Source: Tranzscheliella williamsii (Eukaryota > Basidiomycota > Ustilaginomycetes > Ustilaginales > Ustilaginaceae). From it: a stretch of 52,078 nucleotides of DNA. Both the position numbers and the translations under genes were made by a program. Below the pieces are notes generated by a model that was given only the letters and a program-made list of their open reading frames with translations, was not told where the DNA came from and did not search any database. Below, one piece after another: positions 38,117-48,804 of this stretch. How positions within the stretch are numbered: the first letter of the stretch is position 1; each line of letters begins with the position of its first letter. Location: positions 1-52,078 of the forward strand of contig JALBYF010000096.1 of NCBI GenBank assembly GCA_023212725.1, read 5' to 3'.

Positions 38117-39721
38117 ATGGCTTTCGGTAAGGACATGGACGCCTGGGCGGGCGACACCGGCCTGTCGCTGGTAGAGCGAAATGAGAAAAAGTCGCGCTTC
38201 TCCGTCTCCTGGGCCGAAGCCAAGTTGCTCACCATCGCCGGTGTTGGTTTCTTGATGGATGCCTGGGATCTGTTCATCATCAACATCATCTACTCCATCA
38301 TTCTCCTCGCTTACTACACGGATTCCACCGGGAAAACCGCCAAGAACATCGACTGGGGCCTCGAGGGTGGTGTACTCAAGGCTGCTGCCAACATTGGCAA
38401 TATTGTCGGCCAACTCTTCTTTGGCTTCTGCGGTGACATGTTTGGTCGATCTGCCGTCTACGGCAAGGAACTTATTATCGTCATCATCGCCGTTATTCTC
38501 CAGATCTCTGCGCCGGATTCGATCGGCGGTCACGGCATCACCATCTGGCTCACCGTTTTCCGTTTCGTCATGGGCATCGGCATCGGCGGTGACTACCCAA
38601 TGTCGGCTACCATTGTCTCCGATCGATCTTCTCTCAAGAACCGAGGTTTCCTCCTGGCTTGGATCTTTTCCAACCAGGGCTGGGGTAACCTTGTCGGCGC
38701 TCTGTTTGCGGTGATTGTCATTGCCGGTTACCGATCCCACGTTGATGCCGGGGATTTCCACAAGCTTTCGGGCGCGTGGCGAATCCTGCAGGGTCTCACC
38801 CTGATCCCCGCCTTCCTCGTCCTTTACTTCCGCTTGACGCTCGTCGAATCCACCCGTTTCACGCAGGCGCGAAAGCTCCAGGACGACCCCGAGCTGATCG
38901 CCAAGGGACACAACCTCAACCGATCTCACTCTGAGGAGGATGAGATCACCAAGGAGAAGGCCATCGCCGGTGACAGCACTCCTATCGAGAGCACCGCCGT
39001 CGGCATGTCGTTCAAGTCGATCGGCAAGCCCAAGAACGAGTTCATCGAGTACTTCTCCGAGTGGAAGAACGCCAAGAAGCTCTTCGGATGCGCTGCCTGC
39101 TGGTTCCTCATCGACATCACCTTCTACGGCATCAACCTCAACCAGTCTTCCATCCTCGGTGCCATCGGATTCACCACAGGCTCCCCCTGGGGCAAGCTCA
39201 TGAAGACCGCCACCGGCAACCTCATCATCACTGCCGCCGGATTCCTCCCCGGCTACTTTATCACCGCCTTCACCGTCGACATTATCGGCCGAAGGCCCAT
39301 TCAACTCCTCGGCTTCACCATGAACGCCCTCTTCCTCGGTATCCTCGCCGGCCGCTTCGACCACCTTCAGCACCAGACCGGGCCCTTCTTCGTCGTCTTC
39401 GTCTTCCTGCAACTCTTCTTCAACTTTGGAGGAAATAGTACGACATTTATCATCCCTGCCGAGGCGTTCCCGACCAGGGTGAGGGCGACGGCTCATGGTT
39501 TCTGTGCCGCTTGTGGCAAATGCGGTGCCATTCTTTCCTCGCTCCTTTTCTCGTACCTAGCGACGAAAACCTCGCTGGGAAACCAGGGCGTCTTCTGGAT
39601 CTACTTTGGCGTTTCCGTCCTTGGCATCATCGTCACCTACTTCTTTGTCCCTGAGACCAACGCTTACGACGCCGACGAGGAGGACCGAAAGGTTATGGCC
39701 GCACGTGCTGGTGTTCAGTAG
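38117..39721 (+). CDS. PHO84: High-affinity inorganic phosphate:H+ symporter, PHO84 type
   Basis: Predicted protein of 534 residues, single exon, ATG 38117 after a CT-rich leader. Twelve transmembrane helices of the MFS phosphate:H+ symporter family are expected. Diagnostic parts are GVGFLMDAWDLFIINI in helix 1, GFCGDMFGRSAVYGKEL in loop 2-3, the helix 4 signature GIGIGGDYPMSATI, a central cytosolic loop of about 70 charged residues, CWFLIDITFYGINLNQS in helix 7, and PAEAFPTRVRATAHGFCAACGKCGA near the end. It imports phosphate at the plasma membrane. The gene uses C-ending codons strongly, suggesting high expression. A 549-codon frame on the other strand is a shadow of this bias. Family identification is strong; in yeast this class responds to phosphate starvation, but I saw no confirmed Pho4 site in its promoter. 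Confidence 0.95.
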   Translation: MAFGKDMDAWAGDTGLSLVERNEKKSRFSVSWAEAKLLTIAGVGFLMDAWDLFIINIIYSIILLAYYTDSTGKTAKNIDWGLEGGVLKAAANIGNIVGQLFFGFCGDMFGRSAVYGKELIIVIIAVILQISAPDSIGGHGITIWLTVFRFVMGIGIGGDYPMSATIVSDRSSLKNRGFLLAWIFSNQGWGNLVGALFAVIVIAGYRSHVDAGDFHKLSGAWRILQGLTLIPAFLVLYFRLTLVESTRFTQARKLQDDPELIAKGHNLNRSHSEEDEITKEKAIAGDSTPIESTAVGMSFKSIGKPKNEFIEYFSEWKNAKKLFGCAACWFLIDITFYGINLNQSSILGAIGFTTGSPWGKLMKTATGNLIITAAGFLPGYFITAFTVDIIGRRPIQLLGFTMNALFLGILAGRFDHLQHQTGPFFVVFVFLQLFFNFGGNSTTFIIPAEAFPTRVRATAHGFCAACGKCGAILSSLLFSYLATKTSLGNQGVFWIYFGVSVLGIIVTYFFVPETNAYDADEEDRKVMAARAGVQ

Positions 39722-40989
39722 ATCTAAGAGCTTCCGCACCCTTGTATGTTAGTCTAGTCTTAATTAAGGGTTTGATATTGGACGGTCACACACGAAAACT
39801 ACATCGTGGTCAAAGAGTAGAGAGCCTTCAGCTCCGACAGTCCGAAAATCAACTCATGTGGAAGGGATCTGGCATGGTCGCTCGGCTCGAGAAATCTTCT
39901 GCACGTGGCTTCCAAATGATCTCATTGTGATGTGGATGATGTTGCTGGTACGTTTAGTATGGAGAGGAGAGGGTCATGCGTGCCTGTACGGTTATCAGAC
40001 GCTGGGGGGTAACAGGTGGTTAGGGTCAAGTACTTCTCCTATGCGTAGCAATAGACTGTCAGCCAGTGGCCCCACTGCGGCTGTGGTCCAGCACATGTGC
40101 CCCATTTCTGTTGAATGCGCGAGGCCATGCTGGAGACACAGCCTACCGGCTGTAACAGTTTCCACCTCATTTTCCAACGGGTTTTTGTATGGTGGAAATG
40201 TGTTTCCAGCAGTGCATGAACTCCGAGTGATGGCTGTGTACGATGTGCATTTCGGTGACTTCCTGAATCGGAGCGCTCTGGTGCCTTTGACATGCTTGGC
40301 ATCAGTCGTGGCAGCAGAGGGTTTTGTGACTTGGCACGAAAGGAGGTAGGCACCTTTGTAGGCCAACTTTCATCTGGATGACACGCAGTGATGGAGGAAG
40401 TTGCGATTTAACACAAACCTCCGTCTGACTCTCCTTAACGCTGGCTGCATTATGAGATTCTGATTCGTAATCGGGCCACAGCTTTGGCCTGTACTCGAGC
40501 GGTGGGTCGCATACCCCGCACGGGTCTGAATTACGAAGCCTCTATCGCCTAATGGTCAGCGTTCCTCCTCGGCTTAATCGGGCACCGGGCAACCCACCTC
40601 TGCTTTGAAGGTCGGATACAACGGCAGACCCCTTCATGAGCCTTGATGCTGCAGCAAAGGGCGCCGTCCACGCCTTGCCGCGAAATCCAGGATCACAGGG
40701 CTCGGACGCATGTGATGCAATTTCCCCACATTTCCCAGGCAAACCGTTGCGCAGGGCGGTGTGTACAAAAGGAAGCTCGCTGGTCAGGTGGCTACTCTCT
40801 TCACCGTCATCCGCCGCCTCCTCTGCATCGTCGTGCTGGCCCATCAACGTGTTGGTCTCTATTGTCGTCAGAATATCGAAGCCAGTTCCTGCTACTCCAT
40901 TTGGTCGCTTTTAGGTTCGTCGCTAGGCTAAGCCAACTGGAAAGTCGTTCTAGAGGCAAACGTCAGGCTGGCAAGTCGACTAGCTCAGC
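39722..40989. other. Intergenic, about 1.27 kb
   Basis: Terminator side of PHO84 and promoter of the P450 gene. A 163-codon frame at 39858-40349 and overlapping frames lack any domain. A stretch at about 40537-40575 resembles the 5' half of a tRNA but cannot be completed (see rejected items). Confidence 0.5.
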
Positions 40990-42704
40990 ATGGTTGAGCT
41001 TGACTTAGCACCACGCCTCTGGGCGTGTCTCCAATGGGCTCTGGAGTCGCCAGCACATGTTTTGGCCACCGTCGTAGGCTCGTTGCTGCTGATACACCTG
41101 GTACCTTATGTCACCAACACGGCCGCCGCTAAGTATCCCGGCCCCTTTCTCGCCAAGTTCTCCGACTTTTGGCTCATGCGCCAAGCCATGGAAGGCCATC
41201 GGTTCCAAACTGTCCATGAACTACACCAAAAGCATGGTAAGTCGATCCATGGCTGCTCCCTGTGACCAGATCTGTTGGCTCAATATGGCTTATCGAAGCG
41301 TAGACATCTCTGACCATGTGCGCTTGCTGTGCTGTACCTTTTACAGGAAAGATGGTTCGGATCGCGCCAAATCACATATCGATCGCTGATCACGAGGCAT
41401 TGAACCCTATCTATGGTCACGGCACCGGAACGCTCAAGCCGATCTACTACGATGCCTTTGTACCTCCTCGCCCTTTTCCCCGCGGGCTGTTCAACACCCG
41501 AGACCGTGCCGAGCACACACGAAAGCGAAAAATCGTTTCTCACACGTTTGCACCCAAGACGATCACTGCTTTTGAGCCCTTCATCCGAAGAGAGGTGCAG
41601 CTGTTACTGGAACGATGGGATGAATTCTGCGACAAGGCGGCCAGGGAGCAGACCGAAGGGCCTCGAAGCATCAAGGGACGTGCCTGGTTGGACTCACTCA
41701 TGTGGCTCAACTACTTCGCCTTTGATACCATCGGCGCGCTTGCGTTCGGCAGCACTTTCGGCATGCTGGAGAACGGCGCCGATGAAGCCAAGGTTGAGTA
41801 CGAGGATGCCAACGGCAACCAACAGGTCGACTACTGCTCTGCGGTTCAGATCATTAATGAACGCGGCGAGTTCTCCGCCACGATGGGCCTTGCACCCGAA
41901 TGGATTCGCCCATATCTGATCAAGCTGCCCTGGTTCTCGAACCGGCTCAAGTCAGTCAAGAAGCTCACTGGTATCGCGCTTGCTCGTGTCAACGACCGCC
42001 TTAAGAACGGCTCGGAGCGTGAGGATCTGTTGGCCAAGCTCCAAGCTGCCAGGGACGACCGCGGCGAGCCGATGGGCAAGATGGAACTCACTGCCGAGGC
42101 GCTGACGCAACTGATTGCCGGATCCGACACCACCTCCAATACGTCGTGCGCCATTGTTTATCACCTGGCCACCCATCGGGACAAGATGATGAAGCTGCAG
42201 GCCGAACTCGATTCGGAATTGCAGCACGCGGAAGAGGTGCCGCTCCACAGCGATGTGCAAGAGCTGCCGTACCTGCAGGCCGTCCTGAGCGAATCTCTTC
42301 GATACCATTCTACTTCTGCTATTGGCCTGCCGCGTATCATACCAGAGGGCGGTGCCACCGTCTGTGGCGAAAAGTTCCCGGCAGGAATGGTACTGTCGGT
42401 GCCGGCCTACACGCTTCACAGGGACAAATCGGTATTTGGAGAAGACGCCGAGCAATACAACCCGGACCGATGGCTGGCTCCCGACGCCCGCAAGAACTTT
42501 GAGAAGGCCTTTATCCCCTTTTCTGTAGGGCCGCGGGCGTGTGTTGGACGCAACGTGGCCATGATGGAGCTGTCCGTCCTGATCGCGGCCATCTTTCGGC
42601 GCTACGACATTGTCCTTGCCGAACCTGAAGCCCCTCTGAGTACGTTTGAAGGTTTCTTGCGAAAACCTACCAAACTGATCGTTGGCATCCAACGGCGTAC
42701 TTGA
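40990..42704 (+). CDS. Cytochrome P450, CYP53-like (benzoate 4-monooxygenase type), two exons
   Basis: Exon 1 40990-41236, intron 41237-41346 (110 nt, donor GTAAGT, branch CTGAC, acceptor TTTTACAG), exon 2 41347-42704; protein of 534 residues. An N-terminal hydrophobic anchor (VLATVVGSLLLIHLVPYV) is followed by the Pro-rich hinge KYPGPFLAKFSDFW. The I-helix oxygen-activation motif AGSDTTSNT is near residue 340, the ExxR pair ESLR near 397, and the haem loop FSVGPRACVGR places the haem Cys at 481. The block YGHGTGTLKPIYYDAFV with RGLFNTRDRAEHTRKRKIVS is typical of fungal CYP53, which hydroxylate benzoate to 4-hydroxybenzoate in the endoplasmic reticulum. The subfamily call is from this resemblance; other aromatic substrates are possible. 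A reductase gene is not nearby. Confidence 0.9.
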
Positions 42705-43415
42705 ACTGCTGTCCATACCATCGCTTAGTCCGCAACGGTCTCTTACAAAAAGAAATCTGCTTGATTTGCTCCTGAGGCACCCACTGTGGATCCGCTGCCC
42801 AGAACGCTTCTTCATGTTGATAGTGAGTCATCCATACGAAAGGCTCAGAGTCTGCAATCGCAATGTAGGCGCACCTCAACGCCGCCGCTCTACTTCCTGT
42901 TTTACGTGGAGGAGAGGCGCCACTTGGCTCCGGCTAAGGGTCTGCGAGAAGGGTCGCAGGCACAGCACTCAGAGTGTTGTTACGTAATTGAAGACCGGGG
43001 CTACATCGCGGATGTGGGGAAATGCATGCAATCGCGTACCAACATTTTGATGATGCAATGAGAATGAAAGCTAGAATACTCTCGCCTCTCTGTGCACCCA
43101 ACGCGAATGCACCGGATGGAGAGCCGGTGGAGCGCAAGCTTTGCCTTCTGCAAGTGCGACTCTGTCACCTGTTTGTTACTCCTAGACCAAGCGAGGAACA
43201 TTAGACCTTCCTCCATCCGTTCTGCAATCACCTGTAGCGTAGGTCCACCCATTGCCGACATCTATTCATTACGGACTCGATCAGAATACGATCTCCTATC
43301 ACCCCGGCTTTGGCCTTGACCGGCGCCCGGCTTCAGCGCGTATAGTCGCAAGGGAAATCTGCTGGCGGAGGCTCAGAGCGAGCGCGGGAGAGCGCCTGCG
43401 CGTTGAGGAGGAGAG
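42705..43415. other. Intergenic, about 710 bp
   Basis: Between the P450 and the hydrolase gene, both plus. No gene, RNA or repeat recognised. Confidence 0.5.
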
Positions 43416-44681
43416 ATGTTGGATGCGGTTGTGATCAAGTTGCTGCGGCTGATTTTGCCGGTGGCACAGGCGGTGGTGACGCCATCGCAGCCGCCAGCGC
43501 CGAAGCCGAATGCGACCACTTACATCCCGTCGCCGTTTGTGCCGGGCAAGATCACGCGCAAGGTGCAGCGGCGCCGGCTCAAGACCGACATCTACTGGCC
43601 GTCGAACGAGCCGCACGACTTTGCCATGCCGGTTGTGATCAACCTGCACGGCTCGGGCTTCTGCTTCTCGAGCCACGGCGATGACGCGCGCTTCTGCTCG
43701 CAACTAGCCAAGAACTTGCCCGCTATCGTGCTGGACGTCGACTACTCCCATGCGCCTGAGCTTCCGTGGCCGGCGGCGATCGAAGATGTCGACTCCGCCA
43801 TCCTGTTCGTCAGGCACTTTGCCCAAGAGAACAAAAAGCAACGCAGGCGCCATGGCGCCATCGGCGCCACCGGCCGCAAGGAATGGCTCTGGGATGTCAA
43901 CCGCATCGCCGTCACCGGCTTCAGCTCGGGCGCCAATCTCGCCCTGATTGCCGGCATCCGAGGCGAGAATCATGGCAGCGTGCAAGCGGTGGTCGCCTTC
44001 TACCCCTCGACAAACCTGGCTGAAGATCCCTATTCCAAGCCTCAGCTAAAGCCCGAGAAGGGGGCGGCCGGTGGAGCGCTGCCCGCCTGGCTGCGCAAGA
44101 GACTCTACCAGTGCTATGTGCCGCTCGACGTGGTCAAAGATCGCAAGCATCCCTTCATCTCGCCGCTCTTTGCAGATCCGGCCCTCTTCCCGCCCTCGGT
44201 GACCATCATCACCGCAGAACAGGATTCGCTGGCACGCGAGGGTCGGGCCATGGTAGACCGGCTGAGAGACTCGCGCAGCTTCAAGGGCAGTGTGGTGCAC
44301 TGGGAGGCCGAAGGACAGGGGCACAACTGGGACAAGATGACAAAGCAAGCAAGCTGGCCTGCCAAGCTCAAGGACGAAGCCTATGCTCTGGCTACTCGTC
44401 GCATTCGCGACGCCTTTGCCTCGGTCGGGATCGGGTGGGAGGAAGCCCGCGACCAGACCCTGGACGAAAACGATGACGAGGACGAGGACGAGGACGAGGA
44501 AGAGGACGATAACGACGATTTGAACAATCTCGAATCACAAGATCCGCAAGAGCGCATCGCTACCGCCTCCGAGTCCCTCAGCCTGGCTCCTACATTGCCT
44601 CGGTCCAGCTTCGCAACCGCCAGCACCACGCCGCGCGATTCGCTTTCGCGGCCCGCCACCCTGAAAAGCCCTCAGCTTTGA
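43416..44681 (+). CDS. Alpha/beta hydrolase (Abhydrolase_3, HSL/carboxylesterase type)
   Basis: Predicted protein of 421 residues, single exon. The hydrolase core covers about residues 60-340. The oxyanion-hole motif LHGSGF begins near His78 (HGSG in place of the usual HGGG). The nucleophile elbow is GFSSG with Ser170. The likely acid is in TAEQDS and the catalytic His303 in GQGHNWD. The N-terminus is hydrophobic (VVIKLLRLILPVAQAVV) and may anchor the enzyme to a membrane. The C-terminus has an acidic run of Asp and Glu (about residues 352-370) and a Ser/Thr-rich tail. This family hydrolyses carboxylic esters; the substrate is unknown. It follows the P450 on the same strand. Confidence 0.86.
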   Translation: MLDAVVIKLLRLILPVAQAVVTPSQPPAPKPNATTYIPSPFVPGKITRKVQRRRLKTDIYWPSNEPHDFAMPVVINLHGSGFCFSSHGDDARFCSQLAKNLPAIVLDVDYSHAPELPWPAAIEDVDSAILFVRHFAQENKKQRRRHGAIGATGRKEWLWDVNRIAVTGFSSGANLALIAGIRGENHGSVQAVVAFYPSTNLAEDPYSKPQLKPEKGAAGGALPAWLRKRLYQCYVPLDVVKDRKHPFISPLFADPALFPPSVTIITAEQDSLAREGRAMVDRLRDSRSFKGSVVHWEAEGQGHNWDKMTKQASWPAKLKDEAYALATRRIRDAFASVGIGWEEARDQTLDENDDEDEDEDEEEDDNDDLNNLESQDPQERIATASESLSLAPTLPRSSFATASTTPRDSLSRPATLKSPQL

Positions 44682-44947
44682 ACCTGGCCCCAAATCCTAC
44701 CCTGCTTTCGGAGAGATACCCATCCCCTCCTTGCTCACCTCCCTGCTTGTCAGTGTATACCATACAGAGGTTCAGAGCCCATACCGTATTCCCACATACC
44801 ATTGATATCACTGCTAGATGCCCTTCGCTGCGCAAAAGAGCCGGTGATCCTACCCACTACTCTAGGTCACATCCTGAGACGGAGCTATCAAAGGTTGCCA
44901 TGGTACGCTTGCAAAGTAGCGATGTAGTGAAGTCAGGACGGGTGTGT
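44682..44947. other. Convergent spacer
   Basis: About 265 bp between the ends of the hydrolase gene (plus) and PPE1 (minus). Nothing recognised. Confidence 0.5.
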
Positions 44948-46501
44948 TTACTGCTCGCCCACCTTTTTGATATGCTTGAAGGGGAGCCGGCTTTTTTCAT
45001 TGCGCCTCCAGAAGTCGACGAGGATGCGTGCAGTGCGGTCGGGCGCGTCTTCGTGCAGAGAATGGCCGACGTCGCTGATCACCTCGAGCTGATACTTGCC
45101 CTGCATCTGTCCAATCATGAGCTCTCGATCCAAGCGGTCAGTGCCCGCCAGCAACAGCAGGCGAGCTGTTTTGACCGTCAGAAACCGCGACGAGAGTCCC
45201 TGGAACCAGCTCTTCCAGTACGATTCGGTAGCCAGCAGATCCGCCTTCCACCTGAAGGCGTACTGAGACTTGTCTAGGCGGCGAGACGGCTTTTGTGCCG
45301 ATGGCGTAGTAGCTGGGGCTTCGTCATCGCCGTCTTGTAGCACCTCCATCGCCTCTTGGTCTTCGGGATTCGCGGAGTCGGCGCCCGAGTCCATGCGATA
45401 CTGGTGATTCTGCTCAACGAGCGGCGGGACGCTGACGCGAGCGCTATTGGCATTGGCAATGGTCCTGCTGTCTACATGCCACTGAATGGCAGACTCAATC
45501 GACGAAAACCCGCGCGGATATCCAAGCACCACGTTTCGCATCACGTCGAGCGCGTCCATAGCGGTTCCCTCCACGACATCGAGTACAGCCACACCGGCGA
45601 TCCGTAAGAATCCTGCCGCCATCAGAGCGTGCGCAGCCGAGACTACAACAGACCCGCCCATGGAGTGGCCAACCATGACGAGGGAGGGCATCTCCTCCCG
45701 CTTTGGGAACATGGTCGTTAGCAGCATGACGAGGTCGGAAGTGAGCGTATCCAAAGACATATCTAAGGGCTCGGTGGGGACATCCCTCAGGCGAGTGCGG
45801 CCATGTCCACGACAGTCGAAGGCAAGAACACCCACTTCACCGTCCGTGATCCTCGTGATCTCTGCTGCCGTAAGAGCATAAGAGAGGGCGCTGAATCCAG
45901 CACCGTGGTGGAAGACAAAGATGGTGCCCGGTGATGGCGTCGGAGCACCAGATTGACCATAGCTTCCGCCTGCTTCGTCGTCGCTGCCGTCACCTTCGTC
46001 GTCGTTTAGGACGAACGGACCGGAGGGTAACGTCGGCGGCGCCATCGAATCCACATCGAGCGATATATTGTTCAGTGAAGCTATCGAATGCATTTGTGGT
46101 TTACGAGCAGCCTCTGGCGGAGGCCCAACGTTCTGGTTCTGGGAGCGCTTGGACTTCGGCTTCGGCGGGGTGTAGTAGACTCGAAAGACAGCTGAGCCCG
46201 CGGACAGTGTGACATCGACTTCGAGAGCATCTTCGAAATAAGGCTCGGCAGTTAGGGGTGTGTAGATGTGCTTGCTCTTTCTGCTCTTCACCGGGGCTGA
46301 TAAGCTTGACTGTGCCGACGTGCTTGTCGTCGTATGCAACGATGAAGGCGACGATGAGCTTGATGCGGGCAGATCGGCGAGCCCATCTTCGTCGGCAACC
46401 TCTCCCTCGGCTTCCTCGTCTACAGATCCAGGGGGAAAGGGTGGGATCGGTGGCAGCTTGCTCAGTTTCGACTTCAGGAACGAGGTTCGCAGATCGCTCA
46501 T
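44948..46501 (-). CDS. PPE1: Protein phosphatase methylesterase 1 (PP2A demethylase)
   Basis: Predicted protein of 517 residues from ATG 46501 (the frame reaches upstream only to a TTG). It removes the C-terminal methyl ester from the PP2A catalytic subunit. The order fits the family: a Ser-rich N-terminus starting SDLRTSFLKSKLSKLPPIPPF, FEDALEVDV, FVFHHGAGFSALSYAL, AFDCRGHGRT, the nucleophile in MVGHSMGGS (Ser280), the Asp-containing AVLDVVEGTAMDAL, and the catalytic His480 in ISDVGHSLHEDAP. RGFSSIESAIQWHVDS and AFRWKADLLATESYWKSWFQ-like blocks are also diagnostic. Longer than the yeast protein (400) through the N-terminus and two polar inserts. Single exon. Confidence 0.95.
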   Translation of the reverse strand: MSDLRTSFLKSKLSKLPPIPPFPPGSVDEEAEGEVADEDGLADLPASSSSSPSSLHTTTSTSAQSSLSAPVKSRKSKHIYTPLTAEPYFEDALEVDVTLSAGSAVFRVYYTPPKPKSKRSQNQNVGPPPEAARKPQMHSIASLNNISLDVDSMAPPTLPSGPFVLNDDEGDGSDDEAGGSYGQSGAPTPSPGTIFVFHHGAGFSALSYALTAAEITRITDGEVGVLAFDCRGHGRTRLRDVPTEPLDMSLDTLTSDLVMLLTTMFPKREEMPSLVMVGHSMGGSVVVSAAHALMAAGFLRIAGVAVLDVVEGTAMDALDVMRNVVLGYPRGFSSIESAIQWHVDSRTIANANSARVSVPPLVEQNHQYRMDSGADSANPEDQEAMEVLQDGDDEAPATTPSAQKPSRRLDKSQYAFRWKADLLATESYWKSWFQGLSSRFLTVKTARLLLLAGTDRLDRELMIGQMQGKYQLEVISDVGHSLHEDAPDRTARILVDFWRRNEKSRLPFKHIKKVGEQ

Positions 46502-47763
46502 GTTGCTATGGTCTATGTGCGGTAGCGCCGGCGGTGCTTGTGCGGCATACCAAAAGTCCAAAGGCTAAGGGCGCGCGTCGTCTGCCAAGGTGGAGGCTGC
46601 AGGGGAGAACCGACGCAAAGCACACAAAATGTAACAAGTCACATTCACTCACGCTTGAGTCTATTCAGTGTTGCGTGGGCAATCACGTGAAAAGCGGCAA
46701 GGGCCAGACGTGAGTGAAGTGGGAGATGTGGGAGTTGTGTGAGTTGTTAAGTGTGATTTCGCAAATCCCCCCACAGCCCGCAATTGGGAAAAAGAGAGCA
46801 GCGCGAGACTGCCGACGACTAAGCGAGATCTCCGGATTGCAAGCCAGTGAATTCAAACCTTACACCCACTTCCATCTCCGTTCTTTTGAGCAAAAAGGAG
46901 GATGACGGATGTTGATCTGGTTGCTGCGACAGTGTAATGGATTCACTGATGCATGCTCTTCACAGCAAACAGCTGATTTTGTTTTGCGGGAGGAGGCATA
47001 TCTTTTCCATACGTGCTCTTGGATGACAGATGCGTATGAGGTAAAGATGACCGTAGGCCTAGTGATTTTCGGCTATTGATCCGTACCGATAAGATTCCGC
47101 GCGCATAAGATTATCGATGGCCAGCTACTGCTGCATAACAGGCTTCCATGAAAGGACCCTAGCGCGTTCATCGATTACGTTCCTTCAATACGAATTGTTC
47201 ACCACGGGGGAATGTCCGCCTAAAGCTCTGAAAGTGGGTATGCTGCTGCGCAGCCAGATTTCCCAAGCAGGCAATGAGAATATACTCCGCGGGCTCATGC
47301 TGTCATTGCTCTGCCGCCCGCCACATCTACTGTGGCTGCGTGCGCTTTTTTTCGCGCGTGCTTCCCAACAACGGAATTAGAGTTGCCAGCTGCCCTTCTC
47401 CCCCATGCCATGCCCACCTTAGCGACGAGTGCGCGTGCTTGTCGTATTCTGTAATCTCAACGGCCCTGCTCAGTTCCCACGCTAATCTGTCTCTCTGTCC
47501 GTTGTCTCCCCGCACGCGGTGCTTGTTGCCTTCGCCTTGTTCGGCCAAAAACTGCCGACGCCTGCGTTGGCTCATCGTTGACATCAAACCGCTTTCGCTA
47601 CGCTTAACCGTCCTTCCTCCGTTTCCACCGTCTCATTCACCTCTTCCAGCATATTTTCCGTTGCTCCTTATTCTGCACACAACATATCCTTTCGGACACT
47701 AGAAGCGCCTGGACCTGCTAGACCTGGGGGCTGGGAACGCGTGAGAGTAGACCGCTGTATCAC
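46502..47763. other. Divergent promoter region, about 1.26 kb
   Basis: Between the starts of PPE1 (minus) and the VOC gene (plus). No gene recognised. The 250 bp before 47764 are CT-rich, as expected for a fungal leader. A palindromic cacgtg hexamer lies at about 46684. Confidence 0.55.
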
Positions 47764-48804
47764 ATGGCGCAGCCCCTTCCAGTCACTCAGCCTCGCGCTG
47801 CACCAGGTGAAGCCCATCATGTGCAAGGGCATCGCTCTGCTACTTCCTCTCGTCCAACGAGCGCCGTTTCATCGCCTTCGCTGGCTGCGTCTAGCCTGAT
47901 TTCTGATGGTTTCAGCCATGGCGATAACATCTCCGCTACGGACGAAGACATGGTCTCTATGCCCGCCACTCCACCGGACGTGTCCCATATGTCGCACGTA
48001 ACTTCCGCTGCCATGTCGAAGAAGTTAGACCTCTTTCTGTCTACCACAAAACTCAATCGACCGAAGCTTGTACTGTCGCCGGATGACAAGGTCCAATTCG
48101 TTGCCCGGATCGAGAGCACTAAGAAGAAGTTTGCTTCCGATACGGCGTATCTGCCCAAAACGACCAATATGGGCTTGAGCGATGCCGATGCTGCTGCTTT
48201 GCTCTCCGTCAACCCATACAACTACGGTCGGGGCAATCCCCAACACTGGGAAGACAAGGATGTTGATGTTGACAGCGGTTCGGCCCGCAGACTGGGTCGC
48301 CCGAGCAAAACCCTCTTCATGAACGCCTTCCCGTGTATTTATGTGTCGAATCTGGCCAACTCGACCACGTTCTATAAAAAGGTGTTTGGGTTTTCATCTG
48401 TCGGCAAGCCCGCCAGCCACCAAGCTATCTTGCGTCGTGGTCCCCCTGCTCGGCCGCCACGAGGTTCCAATCGGCCGTACTCAGCCATCCCCGCGGCTGC
48501 TGAAGAGGAGGGGATCCGCATCATCCTCCGATATTTGCCATCGGAATGGGGAGAACTCAACGGAGACGGTACCGGTCCGCCTCAGCTGCTGATTGTCGTC
48601 AACAATGTGGACGATCTTTATCACGAGATTGCTGCCAAACAGCAGCAATTAAAGCCTACCGGCACAGAGTACTTCCCGGAAGTCTACCTCGGCAAGGCCA
48701 AGGTGCTCAGCAAACCACAGAACAAGCCCTGGGGCACGCGCGAACTTCACGTTCTTGATCCGGATGGCAACAAGATCATTTTTTACAACGAACCGGAGCA
48801 CTAG
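47764..48804 (+). CDS. VOC-fold (glyoxalase/bleomycin-resistance-like) protein
   Basis: Predicted protein of 346 residues, single exon. The first 180 residues are polar and Ser/Pro-rich; they include FVARIESTKKKFASDTAYLP, which may be a helical region. From about residue 195 a vicinal-oxygen-chelate domain starts (FPCIYVSNLANSTTFYKKVF), continues with RIILRYLP and QLLIVVNNVDDLYHEI, and ends with WGTRELHVLDPDGNKIIFYN, the usual last strand with the Glu/His-type metal site. A single VOC module (two beta-alpha-beta3 units) is present. The reaction is unknown: such domains serve in glyoxalases, dioxygenases and resistance proteins. Confidence 0.82.
   Translation: MAQPLPVTQPRAAPGEAHHVQGHRSATSSRPTSAVSSPSLAASSLISDGFSHGDNISATDEDMVSMPATPPDVSHMSHVTSAAMSKKLDLFLSTTKLNRPKLVLSPDDKVQFVARIESTKKKFASDTAYLPKTTNMGLSDADAAALLSVNPYNYGRGNPQHWEDKDVDVDSGSARRLGRPSKTLFMNAFPCIYVSNLANSTTFYKKVFGFSSVGKPASHQAILRRGPPARPPRGSNRPYSAIPAAAEEEGIRIILRYLPSEWGELNGDGTGPPQLLIVVNNVDDLYHEIAAKQQQLKPTGTEYFPEVYLGKAKVLSKPQNKPWGTRELHVLDPDGNKIIFYNEPEH

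Noticed and set aside
37847..39496. 549-codon open frame on the minus strand
   Set aside because: Antisense to PHO84, produced by its strong C-ending codon bias; acidic low-complexity translation and no family.
40537..40575. tRNA-like 5' half (cctctatcgcctaatggtca)
   Set aside because: It resembles an A box and a D arm, but no matching anticodon stem, T arm or acceptor strand could be found downstream. At most a tRNA fragment.
2317..43415. A secondary-metabolite gene cluster (O-methyltransferase, MFS, Zn2Cys6, P450)
   Set aside because: The candidates are spread over 40 kb with many housekeeping genes between them, and no polyketide synthase, peptide synthetase or terpene synthase is present.
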